A stretch of 64,000 nt of DNA, taken from positions 70,056,935 through 70,120,934 of the forward strand of contig CM043950.1 of the NCBI GenBank assembly GCA_014529385.2, read 5' to 3'. The notes beneath the pieces were generated by a model. The model was not told the DNA's origin. It did no database searches and saw only the letters and a program-made list of their open reading frames with translations. Made by a program: the position numbers and the translations under genes. Of this stretch, positions 10,766-21,840 are shown one piece after another; positions within the stretch are counted from its first letter, which is position 1; each line of letters starts with the position of its first letter. This stretch comes from Adiantum capillus-veneris. Taxonomy: Eukaryota; Streptophyta; Polypodiopsida; Polypodiales; Pteridaceae.

Positions 10766-10956
10766 ACTGTTGGCCTGGGGCACCTTTGGTAAATAACTGG
10801 CTTGAATTCACTAGGGTTTTTTAGGTGGTGCCTTTATGATACCTAACCCTTAGTGAATAAATGAGTTATGGGTGGGCTATCCAGCTCTATAAATGATGTC
10901 TTCTTTTGGTTTATAACGTGGTGGCTCCCTCCTGAGGCGGGTCTCCGATTCAGTGC

Positions 10957-11016
<60 letters not shown>

Positions 11017-11233
11017 TACAAGGCGCTGCTGTTGCACCATTCCCCTCTTGAAGCCGGGCCCGCAATACGGATATGAAGGAAGGTGGCTACTTGCTCACTC
11101 CAAACCCTATAAAAAGGTGAGCTTTACATGCTCATTTAGCATTGGTGTTGTGTGTGAGTACTTGTGAATAGTTGTCTATACATTAGGACTATGAGAGTTT
11201 TCCTACAAAGGGATAATGTTGAGTGTCGGAGCT
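10766..11233 (+). other. Host TATA/GT-repeat/hairpin unit, copy 1
   Basis: Collinear with 17195-17589 and 36060-36429. It contains CTATAAAT at about 10888, a (GT)n array at about 10961-11013, 'gccgggcccgcaat', a second TATA-like CCCTATAAAAA at about 11105-11115 and a GTGAGC/GCTCAT hairpin at 11117-11135. It looks like 5' flanking or leader sequence of the duplicated unit. Promoter activity is inferred only from the TATA motifs and position. Confidence 0.45.
10961..11013. repeat. (GT)n microsatellite
   Basis: Uninterrupted TG dinucleotides inside the duplicated host unit. The copy at 17300-17376 has (CT)n followed by (GT)n at the same place. The 36.2-kb copy has almost none. Confidence 0.95.
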
Positions 11234-11443
11234 ATGGCAAAGGGCATGGATAAGCATGCTATTGTGGAGCTTGCTTCTCCGACTCATTCTCAGGTGACTT
11301 TTGGCATTGAAATGGACTGCTGTCCGAACTGTTTGATGGTTGTGGATATTCCTCATGTATATGTCGAGAGAAGCACTTGAATAACTTCTTCTGCTAAACT
11401 TTATCTCATGAAAGCTTGTAAAGCACAAGGGGCTTCATGTGGT
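11234..11443 (+). pseudogene. Unrecognised exon-like frame ('MAKGMDKH' unit), copy 1
   Basis: From the ATG in 'gagctATGGCAAAGG' the frame reads MAKGMDKHAIVELA and on through a Cys-containing segment for 48 codons, then TGA (11378-11380). Similar coding sequence continues in the same frame (ITSSAKLYLMKACKAQGA). The copy at 17590 aligns without gaps and has the TGA at the same codon. The copy at 36430 is frameshifted upstream of it. I do not recognise the family. It is either a decayed exon duplicated after decay or a frame in which the TGA is tolerated. Confidence 0.35.
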
Positions 11444-11599
11444 TTTTTCCCCTTATAAATGATTTCATCTCACTGAATATATGATTAGCTTGACCTTTCT
11501 TATTATTTATCTTTGAAAGCAATCTAGTTGGGTGACATCTATAACATGTGGGATACACATGCATCACCTGCATACGGTACCAATACTAACTAAGTGTTG
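11444..11599. other. AT-rich spacer between exon-like units
   Basis: Collinear with 17800-17955 and 36645-36800. It ends in a T-rich tract and TGGGTGCAG at about 11611-11619, which could be a 3' splice site. I see nothing else in it. Confidence 0.4.
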
Positions 11600-11619
11600 T
11601 GTTGTTTCCATGGGTGCAG

Positions 11620-11826
11620 GTTAGGGTTACCTTCTTAGCTATGGTTTTCAAAGTTCCTTGGCTTGAAGATGCAGACTATTATATCTTCTTGCTCTTGATT
11701 TCAACACTTGTGTATAAAGATTGTTCTGTACTATGAATGGGAATTATACCTCCTTTTCATTGACAAGTTTCTAGTGTCTTTTGTAATTTGAAAGGATTCT
11801 TTGGTGAATATGTTTTGTTGTTATTG
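11620..11826 (+). pseudogene. Hydrophobic exon-like frame ('VTFSAMVFKVPW'), copy 1, decayed
   Basis: Homologous to the open frames at 17951-18178 and 36797-37024, but single-base changes and an indel near 11712 break the frame. It follows a plausible acceptor TTTCCATGGGTGCAG. A (CA)n array begins directly after it. The function is unknown. Confidence 0.4.

Positions 11827-11828
<2 letters not shown>

Positions 11829-11881
<53 letters not shown>
11829..11881. repeat. (CA)n microsatellite
   Basis: About 53 bp of CA after the 'VTFSAMVFKVPW' unit. The same position carries (CA)n in the other two copies (18183-18196 and 37025-37128), so the array belongs to the duplicated unit and has changed length. 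Confidence 0.95.
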
Positions 11882-11882
<1 letters not shown>

Positions 11883-12000
11883 CACACCAAGAATAATAGT
11901 GATACTATTCAAGGACCTAGTTATTATATTTTAATCCCTCGATGTCTGTCCTAGATAATTTTACCTTGGACTGATCCTTGAAGGATAGGGCTCTTTTCAC

Positions 12001-12435
12001 ATGGCCCTTATACGTTCGCCTGGTCGGTTGAAGGCTAAAGAGGCTACCAGTTCTTACCATTGTTGGAATATTTGTCCAAATAACTATTTATGGACTTTGC
12101 AGAACTTAGCACTATCTCAAGGGATAGAGCTTCATACGATGCCTCTTTCTAAAGCATCATTTCAGATACTTAGATTCATACATGACCCTATGGCATCTGA
12201 ATTGATAGCAGGTGCTTTAGCTAATCTAGCCAACTCTTTGGTTCAAACCATGTTGTTTGATAAATGTGTCCATACCCTTGTCCAACTTGTCAAAAACTCT
12301 AAGGAAGGGGTGGCAAAGTTATCTGAATTCATTGGAAACATTCTTGCCCCAACACTTGCTCACAAAGGGGAGTTAGCCAAGTTCTCATATGATGTTTTCA
12401 GGAACATGTTACTTTCTAACAAACTACATATTTGA
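12001..12435 (+). CDS. Unrecognised exon-like ORF ('LALSQG' unit), copy 1
   Basis: A 144-codon frame, probably helical, with Leu/Ala-rich segments (LALSQGIELHTMPLSK, IAGALANLANSLVQTM, LVQLVKNSKEGVAKLSEFIG). The copy at about 18303-18748 is collinear but frameshifted. A more distant relative at 26889-27177 shares LALSQG-x-EL and the later Ser-x-Glu-Gly-Val. Recurrence of one protein-like pattern at three loci supports a real ancestral coding exon. No family is recognised and the true start or splice sites are unknown. The ATG at 12001 may not be the real start. Confidence 0.4.
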   Translation: MALIRSPGRLKAKEATSSYHCWNICPNNYLWTLQNLALSQGIELHTMPLSKASFQILRFIHDPMASELIAGALANLANSLVQTMLFDKCVHTLVQLVKNSKEGVAKLSEFIGNILAPTLAHKGELAKFSYDVFRNMLLSNKLHI

Positions 12436-12486
12436 GGATTCCTTTGGGGTTAGAAGCAAAAGCATAAAATATATCGTTGTTAGACT

Positions 12487-12670
12487 ATGAATGACAACCA
12501 TAGTTTTTTCAAACTGGTTGCCAAAGCCTTAAAACTCCTACAAGAGTAATGTCTTCCTTGAAGACAATATCGAATACTTTGTTGATAAGATTGATTTGAC
12601 CCTTTTCAAGGACATTTTGACTTGGCACATCTCTGCTAGTGCTTCATACTCGACTTTTGTTACTCTCATC
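12487..12670 (+). pseudogene. Exon-like remnant ('NVFLED' unit), copy 1
   Basis: Two protein-like frames meet here: one reads ..FFKLVAKALKLLQE then TAA, and the next frame reads SNVFLEDNIEYFVDKIDLTL and on to FKDILTWHIS. The same arrangement around GAGTAATGTCTTCC is kept at about 16715-16865 and 18790-18970. It is probably the next exon-like part of the duplicated host unit. The function is unknown. Confidence 0.35.
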
Positions 12671-12755
12671 TACTTCACAAGGCAATATGCCCATACATAA
12701 TGGGCCTACTGCCAACCCATTGTGTACGGCACGTGGGATAGGGTGGGTACACACA

Positions 12756-13513
12756 TGTTAGGAAATAAGACGTAGCTAAATAGATAATTGAGTAGATTAC
12801 TTAATGGAGAGAGACAGATTTACATACACGAGATTATAGAGTAGAGAGAGAGAGAGAGAGTACACACGATATACGTGGTTCACCCAATGTGGGCTATGTC
12901 CATGGGAAAGCAGCCACTCAATGGCTTTAGTACTTCAAAACAAGAAGTAGTTTACAAAGGGATTATACCCTTTTGGAGCTCCCGCCTTGCTTCACTCTCA
13001 CCACCTCACACCCACCTTGTTGCATCAACTTCACACTATGAAATGTGTGTAGAAATGGCCTCCTTTTATAGGCCAAAAGGGCTGCCCTCTCTCATGAGAG
13101 GCAGCCATGTGTAGCCGTCCTTGTGTGAATAAGTCCAAAATCGGACCCTCCAATCCGCCCATGTGTGGCCGCCCTTGTGTAGACAAATCCGCTTTTGAAT
13201 TTGGCCATCGAACACCGGCCATTGACTTCCAACCCCACTGGCCACCGGCCATTGACTACCGACCACTGGCCAACCGACCGGTTGATTTCCGACCACTTTC
13301 TGGCCGCCGCCGTTCGGCCATAATATTCCGGCGAGGGAAAAAAAAGGTGAAAAAAAGGAATATTCCGGCCCCTGAATTTTGGCCGTGAAAATTTTGGTTT
13401 CCGGCGAGTGATTTTCCTTCACGCACGATGGCTTCTCCTCATAATGGGGGCCTTACAAATGTGCGCTTTTACCACAGAAAATTACAAGGGGTAAATTAGG
13501 CTCCATACTTAAC

Positions 13514-13514
<1 letters not shown>
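12756..13514. mobile_element. Solo LTR (about 759 bp) inside a CA microsatellite
   Basis: The sequence starts TGTTAGGAAATA and ends CTTAACA (TGTTA...TAACA ends) and is flanked by ACACA on both sides (12751-12755 and 13515-13519). The collinear host copy at 19047 has an uninterrupted CA array at this point. It contains a GA run (about 12843-12860), 'cgtggttcaccc' and a Pro/GGCC-rich stretch at 13200-13320. No internal gag/pol is present, so a solo LTR left by recombination is the simplest call. A small non-autonomous element is the alternative. The TSD is low-complexity, so its support is moderate. Confidence 0.65.
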
Positions 13515-13549
<35 letters not shown>

Positions 13550-13552
13550 GTA

Positions 13553-13770
13553 CTGGTATTGGTATTGCTACTACTAATGATACTGGTAGTACTGGTACTG
13601 GTACTACTACCCTAAAGTCACCTAATCCACACACACATATGGTACTGGTACTGATAATGTACTGATACCAGGGCTAATGGTGTACTGGTACTAATACTAT
13701 ATTATACTGGACTGGTACTGGTACTACTTATGTACTTGTACTAGAGCTACTTGGGTACTGGTACTGTAAT
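13553..13770. repeat. GGTACT minisatellite, block 2
   Basis: Imperfect GGTACT/GGTATT hexamers between two CA arrays, similar to 10453-10765. Confidence 0.8.
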
Positions 13771-13795
13771 AAATTAATTGTGCTTTAAAATCTGT

Positions 13796-15227
<1,432 letters not shown>

Positions 15228-15785
15228 ACAAAAATCCTCAGGTCAAATCAGACCTACAGCCTATTGCTTGGATGATTGGCTTAGATATGGTTTTTGTTAA
15301 CCATATTCACACATACATATTCCACTACAACTAGTTCTTGGTGGTGATGCTACCATAAAATATATGTAAACCTTATACATATTCTAGCTTTGTTATCGAT
15401 TTGGTTTTGATACTTAAACATATAGGTATTGATCTAGTTTTTTGGTGCTTTACTACTTGAGTATGGTATGATATTGTGATATGGGGGAGACTATTTGCTT
15501 TGACTAAACAAAGAATCTGACCTTCAGCTTGTTGCTTGGATTTTTTGCTTACATCTGGTCTTTTTAACCATATTTATATATACATATTCCACTACATTTG
15601 GTTCTTGGTGGTGATACTCCCTTTAAAAAAAATTGTAAACCGTGTATGTATATATATATTTTGGTTTTTTAAAGCTTTTCTACCTAGGATTTGGCATATC
15701 CTATGATTCTGACCGACATATGGTTACTAATCAGGTTTTGATGCTTTTAATACCTGAACATGTTATGAGGTTGTGATATGAAGGA
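15228..15785. repeat. Diverged direct duplication, about 280-bp period
   Basis: 15240-15480 and 15510-15785 share, in order, 'cctacagc/ccttcagc', 'cttgga', 'aaccatatt', 'catattccactac', 'gttcttggtggtgat' and 'tgtaaacc', followed by a '-gatgctttaatac-' type tail. The duplication is old. Nothing coding is seen. Confidence 0.6.
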
Positions 15786-15984
15786 GTCTGTTTATCTGCA
15801 AAAAAAGATGTAAAGATGAAGTTACATAACTTAGCATTGCATGCAAGTTTTTTCCATACTTTTTAAGCTAAAGAAGTACATAGAATGATATGGATTAGTC
15901 GACATTTTTTCCAGTAAATGGTTATTATAAAAAAGAAGTTAAAACATATGAGTGACTCTGGCAGGAATATGATGTTAAAAAATC

Positions 15985-16385
15985 CTTGAGAATTTAATAT
16001 GTAGGACAATAGCTAGTCTGATAATTTTTAAGTTTGACATGGATAATAACTGATAGATGCTTTGAAGCCTGCCATACGTAGCCAAGTCTAACATATCTGT
16101 TGTCTTGACTATATGGATGCATGTGAGAATTCTATCTTGGCTTAAAAAGGTTCAGCTTGCTGCAGTCCGACTTTGAAAACACTTGACGATTCAATGATTC
16201 AATTGGAATAGTTCTGATACCTTTGTATAAACTCATTTGGAATGTTACCTCATTCTTATTATGATGTATATCTATGAATCTAATACTGAGTTGTTTCTGT
16301 ACAAATCTTTGCCTAGACATCTTTAGCCAGTCGTCTTTTGAACGTCTTGTTCCTTGGTGTGTATTTATTAAAATTAAAACAACTA
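15985..16385. repeat. Host module A, copy 2 (uninterrupted)
   Basis: Matches 1-268 joined to 10292-10452, with a single ATAC at the E1 insertion point ('gttctgatacctttgt'). It serves as a paralogous empty site for E1. Here the junction motif reads GATGCATGTGAG instead of GATGCAGGTGAG. Confidence 0.75.
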
Positions 16386-16429
16386 CACACACCACTAAAC
16401 ACCCAGGCCCTCCCATGCAACTAGGTGGA

Positions 16430-16865
16430 TTGGGATGCTGGCTTTGGATATTTATTATCTATAGGCTTTGATTGACCCACTATCTATAATTCCTTGACAG
16501 GTTGACAAGTGTTAGGTGGTCTCTCCTTGACTATAGACTGGATTCCTACTCATGAGTATTGTAGTCTTTTGACTCAGTCGGTTTTAAGTAGCAGGTTAAT
16601 CCAATTCTACTCACCCATGCTTAAATAAACTATATTTTGATGATTACAGAACATGCTACCTACTACACATGTGAAGACTTTTTGGGATCATGAGAAATAG
16701 CATGGCATATATCATCTAAAGACTATCATTGACAAACATACTTTTTCCAAACTGGCTGACAAAGCCTTAAAACTCCTACAGGAGTAATGTCTTCCTTGAA
16801 GACTATGTCAGATATTGTCTTTATACTAATAATTTTACCCTCTTCAAGGACACTCTAACCTAGCA
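16430..16865 (+). pseudogene. Host module B and 'NVFLED' exon-like remnant, copy 2
   Basis: 16430-16580 matches 21285-21450 ('gatgctggctttgga', 'ttaggtggt', 'gactttgccggtt'-like). At about 16640, 'gattacag' resembles a 3' splice site before an exon-like stretch that reads DKHTFSKLADKALKLLQE then TAA, with SNVFLED-like sequence in the next frame. It is decayed and its function is unknown. Confidence 0.35.
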
Positions 16866-16889
16866 TTTCTATGCTAAGCCACACACACA

Positions 16890-17190
16890 CACATATGGTA
16901 TTGACACCGGTACTGGCAATGTACTGATCCTAATGGTACTTGTGCACTGGTACTAGAACTAGTACTGATACTAGTGCTACTTGTGTACCAGTACTGGTAC
17001 TATATTATACTGGACTAGTATTGGTGCTACTTATGTACTAGTACTGGAGCTATATATGTACTGTTACTGGTACGCACTAGTACTACTGCTACTGTATTGG
17101 TACTGAAAATGGTACTGGTACTATTTGTGTAATGTATTATAATGGACTGGTACTAATGCTTCTTGTGTACTAGTATTGGTATAATTTACA
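16890..17190. repeat. GGTACT minisatellite, block 3
   Basis: Same degenerate hexamer family and context as block 1, upstream of the second host unit. Confidence 0.8.
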
Positions 17191-17194
17191 GGGA

Positions 17195-17296
17195 ATGAGT
17201 TACGGGTGGGATATCCAGCTCTATAAATACTGTCTTCTTCTAATTTATAACGTGGTGGCTCCCTCCTGGGGCGGCTCTGGGATTTAGCGCTCTAAG

Positions 17297-17340
<44 letters not shown>

Positions 17341-17341
17341 A

Positions 17342-17378
<37 letters not shown>

Positions 17379-17589
17379 AAGGCGGTGCTGATGCGGCATT
17401 CCCCTCTTGAAGCCGGGCCCGCAATGCGGATATGAAGGAAGGTGACTACTTGCTCCAAACCCTATAAAAATGTGAGCTTTACATGCTCACTTAGCATTGG
17501 TGTTGTGTGTGAGTACTTGTGAGTAGTTGTCTATACATTAGGATTGTGAGAGTTTTCTTGCAAAGGGATAATTTTTAAGTATCAGAGCT
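17195..17589 (+). other. Host TATA/microsatellite/hairpin unit, copy 2
   Basis: Collinear with 10850-11233. It contains CTATAAAT, (CT)n then (GT)n at 17300-17376, CCCTATAAAAA and a perfect GTGAGC/GCTCAC stem at 17472-17490. The regulatory role is inferred. Confidence 0.45.
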
Positions 17590-17800
17590 ATGAAAAAGGG
17601 CATGGATAAGCATGCTATTGTGGAGCTTGCTGATCCGACTCATTCTCAGGTGACTTTTGGCATTGAAATGGATTGTTGTCTGAAATGTTTGATGGTTGTG
17701 AGTATTCCTCATGCATATGCCGATAGAGGCACTTGAATAGCTTCTTCTACTGAACTTCATCTCATGAAAGCTTGTAAAGCACAAGGGGCTTTATGATTTT
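17590..17800 (+). pseudogene. 'MAKGMDKH' exon-like frame, copy 2
   Basis: Reads MKKGMDKHAIVELADPTHSQ and on, 48 codons to TGA at 17734-17736, then IASSTELHLMKACKAQGAL in the same frame. It aligns without gaps to copy 1, including the TGA. No known family. Confidence 0.35.
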
Positions 17801-17950
17801 TTCCCCTTATAAATGATTTCATCTCTGAATATATGATTAGCTCGACCTTTCTTAATATTTATCTTTGAAATCAATCTAGTTGGGTGACATCTATAACATG
17901 TGGGATACCCATATATCACGTGCATAGAGTACCAATACTAACTAAATGTT

Positions 17951-18178
17951 GTGTTGTTTCCATGGGTGCAGGTGAGGGTTACCTTCTCAGCTATGGTTTT
18001 CAAAGTTCCTTGGATTGAAGATGCGGTCTATTATATCTTCTTGCTCTTGATTTCACCACTTGTGTATCAAGACTTTCTGTACTATGAAGGGGAATTATAC
18101 CTCCTTTTCATTGACATAGTTTCTAGTATCTTTTGTAATCTGAAAGATCCTTTGGTGAATATGTTATATTGTTATTGA
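17951..18178 (+). CDS. Hydrophobic exon-like ORF ('VTFSAMVFKVPW'), copy 2
   Basis: A 75-codon open frame. If 17971 is a 3' splice site (TTTCCATGGGTGCAG|G), the exon proper would start at 17972. The product is strongly hydrophobic (YYIFLLLISPLVY, LYLLFIDIVSSIFC) and could hold one or two membrane segments. It is almost identical to the ORF at 36797-37024. Conservation of the open frame in two of three copies is mild evidence of recent coding. The function is unknown. Confidence 0.35.
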   Translation: MLFPWVQVRVTFSAMVFKVPWIEDAVYYIFLLLISPLVYQDFLYYEGELYLLFIDIVSSIFCNLKDPLVNMLYCY

Positions 18179-18302
18179 GACGCACACACACACACCTCAC
18201 ACCAAGAATAGTAGTGATACTATTCAATGACCTAGTTACTATATTTTAATCCCTCGATGTCTATCCTAGATAATTTTGCCTTGGTTTGATCCTTGAGGGA
18301 TG

Positions 18303-18748
18303 GGGCTCTCTTCACATGGTCCTTATAGGTTCGCTTGGTCGGTTGAAGGTTGAAGAGGCTACCAGTTCTTACCTTTGTTGGAATATTTCTGTAAATAACT
18401 TTTTATGAACTTTGCAAAACTTAGCACTATCTCAAGGGATAGAGCTTCCTATGGTGCCTCTTTCTAAAGCATCATTTCAGGTACTTAGATGCGTACATGA
18501 CCCTATGGCATCTGAACTGATAGCAGGGGCTTCAACTGATCTAGCCAACTCTTTGGTTCAAACCATCGTTTGATAAATGTGTCCATACCCTTGTCCAACT
18601 TGTCAACAACTCTAAGGAAGGGGTGGCAGAGTTATCTAAATTCATAGAGAACATTCTTGCCGTGACACTTGCTTACAAAGGGGAATTAGCCAATTTCTCT
18701 TATGATGTTTTCACGAATAGGTTACTTTTTAACAAACTACACATTTGA
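18303..18748 (+). pseudogene. 'LALSQG' exon-like pseudogene, copy 2
   Basis: Collinear with the ORF at 12001-12435 (for example 'ctatctcaagggatagag', 'gaaggggtggcagagtta') but frameshifted by a small deletion near 18565 and other changes. Confidence 0.45.
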
Positions 18749-18789
18749 GGATTCCTTTGGGATCAGGAGCAAAAGCATAAAATATATCA

Positions 18790-18975
18790 TTGATAGATTA
18801 TGAATGACAACCATACTTTTTTAATTGGCTGCCAAAGCCTTAAAACTCCTACAGGAGTAATGTCTTCCTTGAAGGCAAAATCAGATACTGTGTTGATAAG
18901 ATTGATTTGACCATTTTCAAGGACATTTTGACTTGGCACATCTCTGCTCGACTTTTGTTACTCTCGTCTACTTCA
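18790..18975 (+). pseudogene. 'NVFLED' exon-like remnant, copy 3
   Basis: Third copy of the unit at 12487-12670, with the same GAGTAATGTCTTCC context. It leads into 'cccatacagaatgggcc' and the CA array at 19047. Confidence 0.35.
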
Positions 18976-19044
18976 CAAGGCAATAGGCCCATACAGAATG
19001 GGCCTACTGCCAACCCATTATGTATGGCGCCTGGGATAGGGTGG

Positions 19045-20865
<1,821 letters not shown>

Positions 20866-20869
20866 ACCA

Positions 20870-21516
20870 AGCTTGTTTAAAGTAAAAAAGTTTTGTAAGA
20901 TGGACATGGATAACAACTGGTATGGTCCATTGATACCTGTAAAACACATCCAAGGCTAAGAGAATTGTTGTCTTGTTTGGATGGATGCAGGTAAGGACTC
21001 TATCTTATCTTGGAAGGTTTTTTTACTTTGGCAAACTACCCTACTCCGGATTGAACACTCACAGATGACTTGTGAAGTTCTTTTACTTTCTGCATACTGA
21101 AAGGGGATCTCTTTCCTACAAACATTGTACTTAAATAATTCTAATACTGAGTTGTTTTTGTACATATCTATTCTTGATTCCATTGCCAGCTGTATCTTGA
21201 ATGTAAAAGTTCAATTATGTCTTATTATTTAAGATTTAACAGCTACACACACATCCTATACATAAGGTTTTTATTTTTAAGAGAAACCGGGATGCTGGCT
21301 TTGGAAATTCTCTTCGAAATTGAGTTCTAAGTTGGACCCACAGTCTGTAATCCCTTGACCGGTTGCCTGGTGTTAGGTGGTCCCTTTTAGACTCTTTTTC
21401 TGGTTCCCTGCTAACGGCTACTATAGTCTTTGACTTTGCCGGTTGAAGGTTTGTAGGCCCAAAAATATTACAATTACTGTTTTTTACTTCTATTTATGTT
21501 TAGACTGTTCCCTTTT
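20870..21516. repeat. Host modules A and B, copy 3 (left flank of E2)
   Basis: Contains 'acatggataacaactgg', the junction GATGCAG|GTAAGG at 20985-20996 and sequence matching 16250-16600 (gagttgttt, 'gatgctggctttgga', 'ttaggtggtccc'). It ends 'tttagactgttccctttt', a pyrimidine tract interrupted by E2. Confidence 0.6.
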
Positions 21517-21793
21517 TGTTGAAGATGATGAAACAGGAAACAGAAGGAAGACAGCAACTCAGAGTAGGAAGAAGATGGAGAAGGAGAAGACACAGAGCTT
21601 GTGTACGAGATCTCTGTAGTCTCTCTCTCTGTATTGGAATAATAATGTATACAAACTCAGAGCAACAAAGCTTACATGAAACCCTAAGAGATAAGGTGTC
21701 CTTTCACACCGGATGTCGAGGGGGAAAAACCCAGTGGGAGAAAAGTGCCCCTGGTGAAGCGCGTATACACACTAACACTACTACATGTCTACA
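21517..21793 (-). repeat. E2 3' LTR
   Basis: Direct repeat of 26416-26692. The adjacent inner sequence reads, on the minus strand, ACAGGGGGGATT, a polypurine tract. Confidence 0.95.
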
Positions 21794-21840
21794 AATCCCC
21801 CCTGTAGTGATAGCGTGAATCCGTACAAGGTAGCAGATCA

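Noticed and set aside
13031-13422. 93- and 118-codon Pro/Gly-rich frames on both strands of the solo LTR
   Set aside because: Caused by GGCC-rich repeats. No similarity to a known protein and both strands are equally open.
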